Shown: positions 25,495 through 34,773 of the stretch, piece by piece
Numbering within the stretch: the first letter of the stretch is position 1
Layout of the letters: every line of letters begins with the position of its first letter
NCBI RefSeq assembly: GCF_917563925.1
Contig: NZ_CAKJTJ010000001.1
Coordinates: forward strand, 1-64,000
Length of the DNA: 64,000 bases
Reading direction: 5' to 3'
Source of the DNA: Sutcliffiella rhizosphaerae
GTDB taxonomy: Bacteria > Bacillota > Bacilli > Bacillales > Bacillaceae_I
Made by a program: the position numbers and the translations under genes
The notes under the pieces: generated by a model
The model's input: only the letters and a program-made list of their open reading frames with translations
What the model was told of the DNA's origin: nothing
Database searches by the model: none

Positions 25495-25938
25495 CTATCT
25501 CGGGTGCAGCATTTTTTTATTGGAAAATCTTATGGCAAAATAGACAAGGCCAACTAAAAATGCTCCCCCTCCTAGGATGTACGGTATCCAATCCATCCAG
25601 TGAGAAGGTGCTTCATGAAGGTAATTTGCTTTCTTCCATATATGTTGACTATCCTCAACAGCAATTGCTTCAAGCGAATCGATTTCTTTAATTTCAAAAT
25701 ACTTTGTGCCTTTTTCGTAAGTATTCGAAGCATCACCATAGTAGTTGCCATTTGTGTCATTCGCCTTCCTTTTCACCTCTCCAATTACAGGACCTAAGTC
25801 ATTCTGGCTTATTTGTACATCTGTCACTTCATAGACGTTTCCATTCCATACAACAAATGAATAAGCCCAATCAAGCGCATAAACAGGAGAAGCAAACACA
25901 AAAATGAGAAGTAAACAACCAGCCATTCGTCTTTTCAT
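25495..25938 (-). CDS. Secreted or membrane-anchored protein of unknown function
   Basis: 147 residues. The N-terminus MKRRMAGCLLLIFVFASPVYA is a signal peptide; an extracellular domain follows (about 22-112) with FVVWNGNVYEVTDVQIS and GDASNTYEKGTKYFEI, then one membrane helix (about 118-138) and a basic tail. It looks like a cell-surface protein fixed by its C-terminus. I do not recognise the family. ATG 25938 has GGAGGAA 7 bases upstream. The 220 bases from its start to the ampS terminator are AT-rich and show nothing else. Confidence 0.75.
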   Translation of the reverse strand: MKRRMAGCLLLIFVFASPVYALDWAYSFVVWNGNVYEVTDVQISQNDLGPVIGEVKRKANDTNGNYYGDASNTYEKGTKYFEIKEIDSLEAIAVEDSQHIWKKANYLHEAPSHWMDWIPYILGGGAFLVGLVYFAIRFSNKKMLHPR

Positions 25939-26159
25939 TAGGGTTCCTCCACACATACCTTTATAAGATTGGACGTAACTATTGCAAAAAAGTTTGGAAA
26001 ATCTTTCATTTTATTTTAACAAATGTAAGTATATAATAAATCACTTTAAGAAAATTCAATTCAGAATATTACACTATATAATTCGGAAATATGATATCAC
26101 TTTATAATTTTTAGTGTGTTAATAATCGACCTAAAATAGAAATAGACTTTCAGAATGCA

Positions 26160-26195
26160 AAAAAGTTAGGGGATGAAGAAGTCCCCTAACTTTTT
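26160..26195. terminator. ampS terminator
   Basis: Perfect 14-bp repeat AAAAAGTTAGGGGA and TCCCCTAACTTTTT around an 8-base loop, 15 bases past the ampS stop. It can work in both directions. Confidence 0.9.
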
Positions 26196-26210
26196 AAACT
26201 GGCACGAAAA

Positions 26211-27434
26211 TTAGTTTGCCCACTCTCCATCAACTAAAATAGGCTCTTTTTCTCCATTTGGCGTTTCACCAGTAATATTTAACCTAGCAGACCCAATCAT
26301 GAAGTCAACATGAATCATGCTTGTATTAACTCCTTTAGCTTCTAGTTCTCCCTTAGATAATTTTGCTCCACCCTCAATGCAAATTGGATAGGCAGAACCT
26401 AAAGCAAGGTGACAAGAAGCATTTTCATCGTAAAGCGTGTTGTAGAAAATGACATTTTGTTTAGAAACTGGTGAGCTGTTTGGCACTAATGCCACTTCCC
26501 CTAGATATAGTGCTCCTTCATCCGTTTCTAATATATTTCTCAAAGCATCATAGCCCTTCTCTGCTTGATATTCTACAATTTTGCCATCTTTAAAAGTAAA
26601 ACTAAAATTCTCCACTAAGTTACCGTTCAAATTTAGCGGCTTTGTAGAAGAAACGACCCCATTCACTCCGGTTTTGACAGGAAGTGTAAAGACCTCCTCA
26701 GTTGGAAGATTTGGGACAAAATATGTTCCTTGTTCATTGTTCAACCCGCCACCTAACCACACTTGTTCGTCTGGTAACTCAATCGTTAAGTCAGTACCGG
26801 GTCCATTGTAATATAGTTTTTTATATTTTTTCTCATTAAAGACTTTTAGTTTATTTTGAAGAGTATCAATGTGTGTGTTCCAAGCAGCAATAGGATCTGC
26901 CTCGTTCACCCTAGTTACCTCAAAAATATTTTCCCATAGAGAGCTTATCTGTTCTTCTGGTGTTAAGTTAGGATATATTTTTGCAGCCCATTCTTGAGAG
27001 GGTACCGAAACAATTGCCCAGCTAACCTTTGCAGTCTGAATGTATTTTCGATATTGTTGCATCGCTTCTGCTTGTGTCTTATTAGCAATGGACACTCTTT
27101 TGGAGTCCACTTCTTTAAGTAAATCGGGGTTGGAGGCTACTATAGACAAGAATGCAGCTCCCTCTTCGGCCATTTGCTCCAATCCTTTAACCTTCCATTC
27201 ACGCACAGTACCTAAAGAATCTTCTGTTGCAGTTTCTAAAGTAATCTTTGTTAATTGCTCGTCGTTCCACTCTGTATGTACATATTTTGCCCCCAAATTA
27301 TAGGCAATCTTAGCAACCTTTCTTACAAATGGTGCTGCAGTAATTGGTGCATTTATTACAAGTGGCTGGTCTTGTTGAAGATTGACACCTACCGTCACAG
27401 CAAGCTCAGCATATTTAGTTAATTTATCTTTCAT
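26211..27434 (-). CDS. ampS: M29 family aminopeptidase AmpS
   Basis: 407 residues, cytoplasmic metallo-aminopeptidase of the thermophilic aminopeptidase family, with broad specificity for peptide N-termini. The N-terminal block KYAELAVTVGVNLQQDQPLVINAP is typical, and the C-terminal part holds metal-ligand regions with VENFSFTFKDGKIV, LYDENASCHLALGSAY, EGGA and MIHVDFMIGS. ATG 27434 follows AAGGAGGA; a longer frame to 27467 has no family sequence. It is monocistronic. Confidence 0.92.
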   Translation of the reverse strand: MKDKLTKYAELAVTVGVNLQQDQPLVINAPITAAPFVRKVAKIAYNLGAKYVHTEWNDEQLTKITLETATEDSLGTVREWKVKGLEQMAEEGAAFLSIVASNPDLLKEVDSKRVSIANKTQAEAMQQYRKYIQTAKVSWAIVSVPSQEWAAKIYPNLTPEEQISSLWENIFEVTRVNEADPIAAWNTHIDTLQNKLKVFNEKKYKKLYYNGPGTDLTIELPDEQVWLGGGLNNEQGTYFVPNLPTEEVFTLPVKTGVNGVVSSTKPLNLNGNLVENFSFTFKDGKIVEYQAEKGYDALRNILETDEGALYLGEVALVPNSSPVSKQNVIFYNTLYDENASCHLALGSAYPICIEGGAKLSKGELEAKGVNTSMIHVDFMIGSARLNITGETPNGEKEPILVDGEWAN

Positions 27435-27521
27435 CAAAGTGATCTTCCTCCTTCTTGTGTATGACACTATTGTATCATACGATAGGGGGGTATATTAATA
27501 CAATGAGATAGCTTCATAACA

Positions 27522-27557
27522 TAAAAACCGACCTTCCACACATTTGGAAAGGTCGGT
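27522..27557 (-). terminator. ptsHI terminator
   Basis: On the minus strand ACCGACCTTTCCA pairs with TGGAAGGTCGGT (one bulged T), then TTTTTA. It lies 8 bases past ptsI. Confidence 0.9.
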
Positions 27558-27564
27558 GAAAAAA

Positions 27565-29283
27565 TTACACATTAAATTTTTCTTTTACAAATGCCACTAC
27601 ATCTTCAGCAGTGCTCATGCTCAGAATCTCTTCCCGATAGGAAGCTGCTTCTGCTTTGGAAATTCCACGCAGCTGGCTTCTAGCAGGAAGAATGGATGTT
27701 GCACTCATGCTAAACTCATCCAATCCAAGTCCAAGAAGGATAGGTATTGCGATTGGGTCACCAGCCATCTCTCCACACATTCCAGCCCATTTGCCGTTTT
27801 TGTGTGCAGCTTGGATGACATTATCAATTAATCGAAGAATTGCAGGGTTGTATGGTTGATATAAGTAAGAGACTTGTTCGTTCATACGGTCTGCAGCCAT
27901 CGTATATTGAATTAAATCATTTGTTCCGATACTGAAGAAATCCACTTCTTTAGCGAAAATATCAGCCATCACTGCTGTAGATGGAATTTCTACCATGATT
28001 CCGATTTCAATGTTTTCATTAACAGTAGTGCCTGCCTGCACAAGTTTTTCTTTTTCTTCTAAAAGAATCGCTTTTGCTTGGCGGAACTCATCTAATGTTG
28101 CAATCATAGGGAACATAACTTTCAAATTACCATATGAGCTTGCACGTAACAACGCGCGAAGCTGAGTACGGAAAATCTCTTGTTCCTCCAGGCATAGACG
28201 GATTGCACGAAAGCCTAAGAATGGATTCATCTCTTTAGGAAGATTTAAATAAGGTAATTCCTTGTCGCCACCAATGTCCAAAGTACGAACGACAACAGGC
28301 TTGCCCTCCATTTTCTCAAGGACTTCTTTATAGGCGTTGTACTGCTCTTCTTCAGATGGAAGTTCCGTTCTGCCCATGTAAAGAAATTCCGTACGGTACA
28401 AACCAACGCCCTCTCCACCATTTGCTAAAACTCCTTTAACATCCTTAGGAGTTCCAATGTTCGCAGCAAGCTCTACTTCTTGTCCGTCAGAGGTTAAGCT
28501 TTTCTCGTTAACTAGCTTTGCCCACTCTTTTTTCTGCCCTTCATGCTTCTGCTGCTTTTCTGTGTATGCAGTTATTTCTTCGTCTGTTGGGTCGACGATT
28601 ACTACACCGTCAAGACCATCTACAACGACCATCGTACCATTTTGTATTATCTCCATTACGTTTTTAGTTCCAACAACAGCAGGAATTTCCATAGAACGCG
28701 CCATAATCGCAGAATGAGATGTTCTACCACCGATATCTGTTGTAAAGGCTTTAACATACTGGCGATTTAATTGAGCAGTATCAGATGGAGTTAGATCTTC
28801 AGCAATGATGATTACTTCTTCTGAAATCAAACTCGGATTTGAAACGCCAACACCTAAAAGATGGGCTAATACACGTTTCGTTACGTCACGGATGTCCGCA
28901 GCACGCTCTTTCATATATTCGTTGTCCATCTGCTCAAACATAGTAATGAACATACCCGCTGTTTCATCAAGTGCCACTTCAGCGTTTACATTTTCGTTTT
29001 TAATTTTATCTTTAATTGGATTTAAGAGCTCTGGATCACTTAGGACAAGCAGATGGGCAGAGAATATTTCAGCTTTGTCTGCTCCGAGCTCCTTGTGAGC
29101 ATGCTCTTTGATTTTTTCCAATTCATTTTTAGAAGTTTCTACTGCTTGTACAAATCTTTCCACTTCCGCAGTTGCATTATCAATCGTTTTTTTTTTCACT
29201 CTCAATTCAGGATTTTCAAGACGATATGCCTTTGCAATAGCAATCCCGCTTGAAGCAGCGATGCCTTGAATATTGTTAGACAT
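27565..29283 (-). CDS. ptsI: PTS enzyme I (phosphoenolpyruvate-protein phosphotransferase)
   Basis: Takes phosphate from PEP onto its active-site His190 (DIGGRTSH190SAIMAR) and passes it to HPr, starting all PTS sugar uptake. It has 572 residues: an HPr-binding N-domain and a C-terminal PEP-binding barrel with EFLYMGR, the [15 protein letters not shown] loop and MCGEMAGDP with the catalytic Cys. The start overlaps the ptsH stop by one base (TAATG). ptsG is not adjacent. Regulation is by the leader in front of ptsH. Confidence 0.98.
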   Translation of the reverse strand: MSNNIQGIAASSGIAIAKAYRLENPELRVKKKTIDNATAEVERFVQAVETSKNELEKIKEHAHKELGADKAEIFSAHLLVLSDPELLNPIKDKIKNENVNAEVALDETAGMFITMFEQMDNEYMKERAADIRDVTKRVLAHLLGVGVSNPSLISEEVIIIAEDLTPSDTAQLNRQYVKAFTTDIGGRTSHSAIMARSMEIPAVVGTKNVMEIIQNGTMVVVDGLDGVVIVDPTDEEITAYTEKQQKHEGQKKEWAKLVNEKSLTSDGQEVELAANIGTPKDVKGVLANGGEGVGLYRTEFLYMGRTELPSEEEQYNAYKEVLEKMEGKPVVVRTLDIGGDKELPYLNLPKEMNPFLGFRAIRLCLEEQEIFRTQLRALLRASSYGNLKVMFPMIATLDEFRQAKAILLEEKEKLVQAGTTVNENIEIGIMVEIPSTAVMADIFAKEVDFFSIGTNDLIQYTMAADRMNEQVSYLYQPYNPAILRLIDNVIQAAHKNGKWAGMCGEMAGDPIAIPILLGLGLDEFSMSATSILPARSQLRGISKAEAASYREEILSMSTAEDVVAFVKEKFNV

Positions 29284-29549
29284 TATTCCCCTAACCCTTC
29301 TGACTTCAAAGTTTCTTCAATAGCTACTAAAGCCTCGCTCTCATCTGAACCTTCAGCAACAATTTTGATTTCTGCTCCTTGAGGAATACCTAAAGACATA
29401 ACTCCCATGATAGATTTTAAGTTTACAGACTTCCCGTTATACTCAAGGTTTACGTCTGCATCGAACTTTCCAGCTGCTTGCACCAACTGAGTTGCTGGAC
29501 GTGCGTGAATTCCTGAATCCGCTGTTACTTTAAATGTTTTTTCTGCCAT
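29283..29549 (-). CDS. ptsH: Phosphocarrier protein HPr
   Basis: 88 residues. His15 (SGIH15ARPA) carries the PTS phosphate, and Ser46 (LKS46IMG) is the site for HPr kinase, giving P-Ser-HPr, co-repressor of CcpA in Firmicutes. ATG 29549 follows AAAGGAG; the frame runs upstream to 29621 without family sequence. First gene of ptsHI. A leader of about 340 bases with a GlcT-type antiterminator precedes it. Confidence 0.98.
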   Translation of the reverse strand: MAEKTFKVTADSGIHARPATQLVQAAGKFDADVNLEYNGKSVNLKSIMGVMSLGIPQGAEIKIVAEGSDESEALVAIEETLKSEGLGE

Positions 29550-29723
29550 TGTAATCATTCTCCTTTGAAATAGGTTATTTTCAATAGTTCTTAATGTACA
29601 TGGATTTCTTCCTTGTTTCAACTGAAGAGCAATAGGAAAAATTTATGTACCGAAACATTCAGCAAGAACTTTTTCTTTTTTTCTATACCCTGTATCACTA
29701 TGAGTATGTACAATATTGTATAG

Positions 29724-29826
29724 AAAAAGGCATGAGAAAGGGGGCTTTTCACTCAAAAAGGGTAAACATAACCCTTAGTATTGATCAAAACCACTTTACT
29801 CATGCCTGATCGTATCAGTAACACGT
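29724..29826 (-). promoter_or_regulatory. GlcT-type RNA antiterminator and overlapping terminator in the ptsH leader
   Basis: On the minus strand ACGTGTTACTGATACGATC is followed by AGGCATGAGT (29826-29798), close to the RAT sequence bound by GlcT in the B. subtilis ptsGHI leader. Its 3' part, GGCATGAG (29806-29799), also pairs with CTCATGCC (29736-29729), forming a long hairpin with TTTTT after it: a terminator that excludes the RAT fold. Glucose-linked control by GlcT antitermination is therefore likely. Identification of the RAT is from memory of the B. subtilis sequence; glcT is not in the window. Confidence 0.82.
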
Positions 29827-29896
29827 AAAAGTTCTTATCTATGTTGTAAATATTTGCATGGACATACAATTGAATGTTTCTTTAGTATCCGAAGAG

Positions 29897-29926
29897 ATTG
29901 TAGCATAAAAATGAAAGGGTTGGCAA
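29897..29926 (-). promoter_or_regulatory. SigmaA-type promoter of ptsHI
   Basis: On the minus strand TTGCCA (29926-29921) and TACAAT (29902-29897) are 18 bases apart, preceded by TATG at the extended -10. It starts just past the yqzE stop and would give a leader of about 340 bases. Confidence 0.65.
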
Positions 29927-29936
29927 TACTTTTGAC

Positions 29937-30119
29937 TCATGTATCCCTCTTTTTAAAAAACATCATGAGAGCATAAGGAATTATACCAAAAAGTTGGTAA
30001 AGCATTGGTGTACGCTCTTGCTTCTTAAGCTTTCTTTGCTCTCGTTTAACTTCTTTTGGTTTGTCCATATACGTAACTAGCTGCTGTGTCACATATTTAA
30101 CATAATCATTCGTTTTCAT
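29937..30119 (-). CDS. yqzE: YqzE family protein
   Basis: 60 residues: N-terminal MKTNDYVKYVTQQLV, a charged coiled middle (KEVKREQRKLKKQE) and one hydrophobic segment at the end (about 42-55). This matches small YqzE, which follows the comG genes in Bacillus. The function is unknown; its place suggests a link to competence. GGTGGTGA precedes the ATG at 30119. Here aroK is inserted between comGG and yqzE. Confidence 0.85.
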   Translation of the reverse strand: MKTNDYVKYVTQQLVTYMDKPKEVKREQRKLKKQERTPMLYQLFGIIPYALMMFFKKRDT

Positions 30120-30150
30120 TTGGAATCACCACCATGTAGTACTTATTATT

Positions 30151-30666
30151 TTAGTGTTGACCCTTTTCCCATGATTTAACCACATCAACCACGCTTTTAA
30201 CTGATTCAACTACAGACAAATTAGTTGTATCTACAATAAGTTGTGCCTCTCTATATAGAGGTAAACGCATTTCAAAGATTGCTGCTACTTCATCTCTGCT
30301 TTTCTGCATTATTAATGGTCTAGTCTGATCCTTTTCTAGCCTTTCCCAAACCTTATCCATTTCTGCATATAAGAACACCATACAACCATTTTGTTTCATC
30401 CAATCAACGTTTTCTCCGGAAAGTACTACACCACCCCCGGTTGTAATAATGGCATCTTGAACGGGTAATTCCTTTAATGCCTTTCGTTCCAATTTTCGAA
30501 AATACTCCTCACCTTGTTGAGCAAATATTTCTTTTATGGTCATTTTTTCATTGCTCTCAATTAATTGATCTGTATCATATACCGGTAATTGAAGGGCTTT
30601 GCCAAGTTCTTCGCCAATTGTGGTTTTACCCGCACCCATAAATCCGGTCAGATAGATGCTTTTCAC
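30151..30666 (-). CDS. aroK: Shikimate kinase
   Basis: Phosphorylates shikimate with ATP in chorismate synthesis. The P-loop is LTGFMGAGKTT (about 6-16); DTDQLIE holds the Mg/shikimate Asp, GEEYFRKLE the shikimate-binding Arg, TTGGGVV the Walker-B-like glycine loop, and TRPLI the lid Arg. With GTG 30666 (GGGGGG 6 bases upstream) the protein has 171 residues, as in the family; upstream frame to 30741 is non-homologous. It lies between comGG and yqzE, unlike aroI of B. subtilis. Confidence 0.93.
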   Translation of the reverse strand: MKSIYLTGFMGAGKTTIGEELGKALQLPVYDTDQLIESNEKMTIKEIFAQQGEEYFRKLERKALKELPVQDAIITTGGGVVLSGENVDWMKQNGCMVFLYAEMDKVWERLEKDQTRPLIMQKSRDEVAAIFEMRLPLYREAQLIVDTTNLSVVESVKSVVDVVKSWEKGQH

Positions 30667-30797
30667 TGTTTTCCCCCCGCTCTTAGACTGATGCTCATGC
30701 GAAAAATAAGTATTGGAATGTATTCTAATTATTAGCAACAATCTTTATTTCAACCTTTATTATAAGGTAACAAAGTGTCAGCCTGCCAGCTTTCACA

Positions 30798-31211
30798 TTA
30801 CAAATTTTCTGTCCACTTTAAAAATTCAAAATTCACAATATCATAAATTACTTTAGCTTGATAGCTTCTCTCTTCTCTCGTCATACAAAGAATGGTTATT
30901 TCTAACTCTTCACCTAGCTCTTTTATGTTAATTGATGCTGATCCATATGGAAAATGTATAGAATCAGCACGTATTTGACCGTCCTTCTCCAATTCATTTT
31001 GGACCACATCCCATGAATATTTCATCATTGCTTCCAATTTAAACTGCTGATCTGCTTCAAAATAGAACATTTTTTCAAGCCGATAGTTTTCTATTTGATG
31101 AAGCAACATATAGCTCAGCAAACTACACATAATAATAGTAACCGGTAATATATACCCATCTTCTTTTTTCTGACAATTATGGAACAGGTATTCTCCGGAT
31201 AAGAATTTCAT
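30798..31211 (-). CDS. comGG: Competence minor pseudopilin ComGG
   Basis: 137 residues, last gene of the operon. A short polar N-terminus, one hydrophobic segment (about 20-38, YILPVTIIMCSLLSYMLL), then a globular part. As in other ComGG proteins the classical prepilin cleavage site is absent. Sequence is poorly conserved; the identification rests mostly on position. ATG 31211 overlaps comGF by 35 bases. Confidence 0.8.
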   Translation of the reverse strand: MKFLSGEYLFHNCQKKEDGYILPVTIIMCSLLSYMLLHQIENYRLEKMFYFEADQQFKLEAMMKYSWDVVQNELEKDGQIRADSIHFPYGSASINIKELGEELEITILCMTREERSYQAKVIYDIVNFEFLKWTENL

Positions 31212-31611
31212 ATTGGTTTTCGTCTCTCCCTTTTAATTTAATCATTACCCCTCCCGACACTTCTTCAAAAGCTGCGCTCATAACACCATGCAGCATAAGT
31301 TCATGACCTTTTCCATCCACTCTGCGTCGAAGCTTATCTTCATAATGTTCAAAGCTCACGAGTTGACCTATTTGGTTGGTCAATTTCACCACAGAACCAT
31401 TCACTGAAATTTCACTAGCATTCCTCACCTCTCTAGCCGTCTGTTGAATAAACACTTCTAACTCTAGTGGATGTATGCCGTCTTTTTTTTCGGTTAAATG
31501 GTAAATACTTTTCATTAAAATAGGAAACAAAGCTGTAAGAAGGAGAACGAGAGAAAAGCTAATCATTACTTCGAGTAAGGTGAATCCTTGCTCTTTACGG
31601 ATAATGAACAT
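31177..31611 (-). CDS. comGF: Competence minor pseudopilin ComGF
   Basis: 144 residues. MFIIRKEQGFTLLEVMISFS carries a type IV prepilin cleavage site (G before FTLLE, with Glu at +5) and the hydrophobic helix. It helps assemble the transformation pseudopilus. ATG 31611 follows AAAGGTG; an upstream frame overlaps comGE further. Overlaps with both neighbours show tight coupling. Confidence 0.87.
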   Translation of the reverse strand: MFIIRKEQGFTLLEVMISFSLVLLLTALFPILMKSIYHLTEKKDGIHPLELEVFIQQTAREVRNASEISVNGSVVKLTNQIGQLVSFEHYEDKLRRRVDGKGHELMLHGVMSAAFEEVSGGVMIKLKGRDENQYEILIRRIPVP

Positions 31612-31927
31612 AAACGCACCTTTCTTTCTTATTCTGTCTATACTCCTTATATGACACACATAGCTCGGATATCTGTGATTCGAGGTGAAACTCCACCAAA
31701 TAATCCGTCTTTTTACTAATCAACAAAGGGTATTCAGCTTGATGACCAATCCGTATTTTATCTTGTTCCATGTTTAAGATATATCTCGCCTCTTGTTCTA
31801 GTAAAAACCCTTTACGTTCCTGATTCATCCTCACTAGTCCCGGAACAAGGACCGAAGCAATGACTATCCATACAAATAACGCTGCAAGAACCTCTAACAA
31901 AGTAAAACCACTATCTTTCTTCCACAT
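31595..31927 (-). CDS. comGE: Competence minor pseudopilin ComGE
   Basis: 110 residues. MWKKDSGFTLLEVLAALFVW is a prepilin leader with cleavage after Gly7 and Glu at +5, then a hydrophobic helix. GGAAAGG lies 7 bases before the ATG at 31927. It overlaps comGD by 17 bases and comGF by 17. Confidence 0.88.
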   Translation of the reverse strand: MWKKDSGFTLLEVLAALFVWIVIASVLVPGLVRMNQERKGFLLEQEARYILNMEQDKIRIGHQAEYPLLISKKTDYLVEFHLESQISELCVSYKEYRQNKKERCVYVHYP

Positions 31928-32372
31928 AAAAACGACCTTTCCCTAACGTAAATACATACCGGTAATTCTCTAATCCATCAACACTGACAATCAAAGCTCC
32001 TGATTTATCAATGCTCCCGTTCCCTAAAAACGCAAAGCGTTCTCCCATTGTTCTCGTATCAATTTGAATCGTCCGATGGTAACTTCTAGTAACAAGAGTT
32101 GTTGCCTGAAATGTTCCTTGACGTATCAAATAGGAATTGTTAGTCGGCATAAAAATGACATGGACATTCGATCTAGTACTTAGTGCGTATTGTTGGGCAA
32201 ACAAAAGATCATTATTGAACTGTTCGATAAAATATCTTCCTATGTGTTTATCTTCCATTGTGGAAAGCTTCAGTACTGTAATAGATAATAGTATGGAAAC
32301 AAAAGACAGAATAAGCAATGATTCTAAAAGAGTGAAGCCTTCTTCTACTTTTTCCCATTTAAGATGGATCAC
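31911..32372 (-). CDS. comGD: Competence minor pseudopilin ComGD
   Basis: 153 residues from the GTG at 32372. EEGFTLLESLLILSFVSILL is the prepilin processing site and helix. GTG 32372 is favoured because GGAAAGG lies 9 bases upstream; TTG 32396 and ATG 32390 have no site. It overlaps comGC by 14 bases. Confidence 0.85.
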   Translation of the reverse strand: MIHLKWEKVEEGFTLLESLLILSFVSILLSITVLKLSTMEDKHIGRYFIEQFNNDLLFAQQYALSTRSNVHVIFMPTNNSYLIRQGTFQATTLVTRSYHRTIQIDTRTMGERFAFLGNGSIDKSGALIVSVDGLENYRYVFTLGKGRFYVEER

Positions 32373-32682
32373 TTGGAACTGCCTTTCCATTTTCAATGGT
32401 AATAATTTTTCCGTTAGGACAATTCAATTCTCCAGAATCATTATCAAACCGGTCCTCCAAATATTCTGGCGTATTTAAATCATTTATCGATGAAGGAATT
32501 GTGCCATTGTCAAGACGGTATGCTTGTACTTGAGCATCAACCATACTTACGAGAGCTTCACATCCCTTATCTCCTATCACACTGCTGTTTTTCGTAATGT
32601 TTGGAATCATGATTAAAAGTAGAACTGTAATGACTAGCATTACCAGTAACATTTCCACAAGTGTAAAACCACGTTCATTCAT
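32359..32682 (-). CDS. comGC: Major competence pseudopilin ComGC
   Basis: 107 residues. MNERGFTLVEMLLVMLVITV: type III leader with cleavage after Gly5, Glu at +5, and a long hydrophobic helix. Cys56 (GCEAL) and Cys93 (LNCPNG) could form a disulfide. ComGC polymerises into the pseudopilus that brings DNA to ComEA. ATG 32682 has GGGAGG upstream; the longer frame overlaps comGB. Confidence 0.93.
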   Translation of the reverse strand: MNERGFTLVEMLLVMLVITVLLLIMIPNITKNSSVIGDKGCEALVSMVDAQVQAYRLDNGTIPSSINDLNTPEYLEDRFDNDSGELNCPNGKIITIENGKAVPSDPS

Positions 32683-32684
32683 CT

Positions 32685-33719
32685 TTAAATACCTCCCAGT
32701 AGTTGAAACATTGGAATAAAAATACAGATATACAACAAAAACACAAATGCACCAACAAACACGAACAAACACGGTTGTATTTTGGACATTACTTTTTCCC
32801 CACGTTCCTGCAATTTCACCAACAATAATTTACTGAACTGCTCCAGTTCCTGGGCCAATTTTCCATTCTTTTGTCCATGTACTATCACAAGGGGGAGCCC
32901 CTCGACAAATACCTTCTCTTTTTTTACCAACGTTTCAAGCTTCTCTCCTTCTAATAATCTTTTACGAAATTCTATTGCTTTCCCTTGAAAATAAGGCTGG
33001 TAATTCTGCTGTTCAAATACAGAAAGCGAATCATTAATAGTAAGTCCGCTTTGAAGCAAGGTGCTTAATTGTTGAGTGAAGTAATGAGAGTAATGTAGAG
33101 AGAGAAAGGTTTTTAATAGAGGTAGCTTCATGAAGAAATCAATTTTCTTTGAGGGTTTTAACTTCTTATTGCCTCGAAAGAAAAGAAAAGATAGAATACT
33201 TAGACCTAAAAAAACACTCATCATGATGGGCACATACGTTACAATCGAAAAAAATAAAGAGATAACTGGATTTAATTGAATATTCATCTGTATAAACAAC
33301 TGATTGAATTGTGGTAACAGAATGGTTTGTACAAAAATAAACATGACGATCACAAAAAATAGTAGCATTATGGGATAGGTGACAAGCGTAATTAATTTTT
33401 CTCGATAATATCTTTTTCTTTCCATTAACGTGCCAGCTGACAGGAATGCTTGACCTAAATTCCCATGCTTTTGAGAAAAAAATAGTAGTGATAATACATC
33501 TTGATGAAAATGAAGTTTCTCTAAAACTGCATGTATACTTAAACCACTTTTCAACTGATTAATTGCCCCAACCATCTTTTTCTTCTTTGCATAATCATAG
33601 TGAATACTCATTAATATCAATGCATCCAACAATGAATAGCCATTTTCATAAAGCTCCCCCACCCGTTTCAAAAATTCTTCCTGGTCTTTTAACTGCCAAG
33701 CTTTATTTTTCTTTCCCAT
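32685..33719 (-). CDS. comGB: Competence pilus platform protein ComGB
   Basis: About 344 residues, PilC/GspF-type polytopic platform protein. It has two repeated cytoplasmic helical domains and membrane segments near 115-140, 165-190 and 318-340 (MLLFFVIVMFIFV, FLGLSILSFLFF, FVFVGAFVFLLYIC). It anchors the pilus assembly ATPase. The start is uncertain: ATG 33719 (GATGGG 6 bases before), 33722 and 33737 are candidates; all overlap the end of comGA. Confidence 0.9.
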   Translation of the reverse strand: MGKKNKAWQLKDQEEFLKRVGELYENGYSLLDALILMSIHYDYAKKKKMVGAINQLKSGLSIHAVLEKLHFHQDVLSLLFFSQKHGNLGQAFLSAGTLMERKRYYREKLITLVTYPIMLLFFVIVMFIFVQTILLPQFNQLFIQMNIQLNPVISLFFSIVTYVPIMMSVFLGLSILSFLFFRGNKKLKPSKKIDFFMKLPLLKTFLSLHYSHYFTQQLSTLLQSGLTINDSLSVFEQQNYQPYFQGKAIEFRKRLLEGEKLETLVKKEKVFVEGLPLVIVHGQKNGKLAQELEQFSKLLLVKLQERGEKVMSKIQPCLFVFVGAFVFLLYICIFIPMFQLLGGI

Positions 33720-34773
33720 CATATACCCATCTTTCATATTCCTGCCCATGAATGAATCCAAGTGCAATCCCCTTTTTAATCACTTCCTTCAAGGTTGGAT
33801 AATGCAATTCCACAGCTTTACCCTTGCATTGATCTAACACTTTTTTCAACTCACTCCCATAGAGTAGTTCATACACACTTGCAAGCCTGTGACTTCGGTA
33901 TTTTCTGCAAAATGCCGAACATCTCCCTTCACAATATGGACACTTCAATTCTACAAGCCGTTGAGCTGAAACAGCGATCAGAGTCTGTTCCAGTTCCTGT
34001 TGAGTGACCCCGTATTCCATTAACCTGTAAACTGCTCCTTTAGCATCTCTAGTGTGTAATGTACTAAGGACGAGATGCCCCGTTAAGGCAGCTCTAGTCG
34101 CAATTTTTGCTGTTTCCTCATCACGAATTTCTCCAACCATAATAATGTCTGGGTCATGTCTCAATATTGCTTTCAATCCAGAAGCATAGGAAATGCCGGC
34201 TTTTTCATTCACCTGTACCTGTAGCACATGTTTGCTTTTTCTTTCCACTGGGTCTTCTAATGTAATGATATTTCTTTGCAGCAGGTTTTTAGATTGTTCC
34301 AAAAGAGAATAAAGAGTAGTTGTTTTACCAGATCCCGTTGGCCCAGTAAACAAAAACAATCCGTGTGAATGCTTCATTAACGACATAATTTTCCTAGTGG
34401 AATTCTGGAATAACGAAAGATGCTTAAATAAGAATTGACTGTCTTCTTGTGGGAGAATTCTGATAACGAGGCTTTCCTTGTTAAATGTAGGTAAAGTGGA
34501 GAGTCGAAGATTAATTTTGTTTGTATCAACAAGTAGAGTAAGTGCACCGTTCTGCGGCTTTCGTGTTTCGCCAATATCCATATCGGCTTGGAATTTCAAA
34601 TGGGACAGCATTCTATTATAGATAGCAAGTGGAATTTCTTCTTGATCATAGAGATAATGATCTAAGCGGAATAAAATATTGGCAGATTGTTCAAGGGGTT
34701 TAATATGGATATCTGAAACTTGTAAGCGGACAGCTTGGCGAATTATTTCTTCACACTTTTTTTCAATATTCAT
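33703..34773 (-). CDS. comGA: Competence pilus assembly ATPase ComGA
   Basis: 356 residues, GspE/PilB-type secretion ATPase on the cytoplasmic face. Walker A is GPTGSGKTT, the Asp box IITLEDPVE, Walker B DPDIIMVGEIRDEET, and the His box LVLSTLHTRDA. CPYC and CSAFC near 280-292 are a tetracysteine, as in other GspE proteins. ATG 34773 follows GAGGTGAG. First gene of comGA-GG; in B. subtilis this operon needs ComK. I could not place a convincing ComK box upstream. Confidence 0.95.
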   Translation of the reverse strand: MNIEKKCEEIIRQAVRLQVSDIHIKPLEQSANILFRLDHYLYDQEEIPLAIYNRMLSHLKFQADMDIGETRKPQNGALTLLVDTNKINLRLSTLPTFNKESLVIRILPQEDSQFLFKHLSLFQNSTRKIMSLMKHSHGLFLFTGPTGSGKTTTLYSLLEQSKNLLQRNIITLEDPVERKSKHVLQVQVNEKAGISYASGLKAILRHDPDIIMVGEIRDEETAKIATRAALTGHLVLSTLHTRDAKGAVYRLMEYGVTQQELEQTLIAVSAQRLVELKCPYCEGRCSAFCRKYRSHRLASVYELLYGSELKKVLDQCKGKAVELHYPTLKEVIKKGIALGFIHGQEYERWVYDGKEK

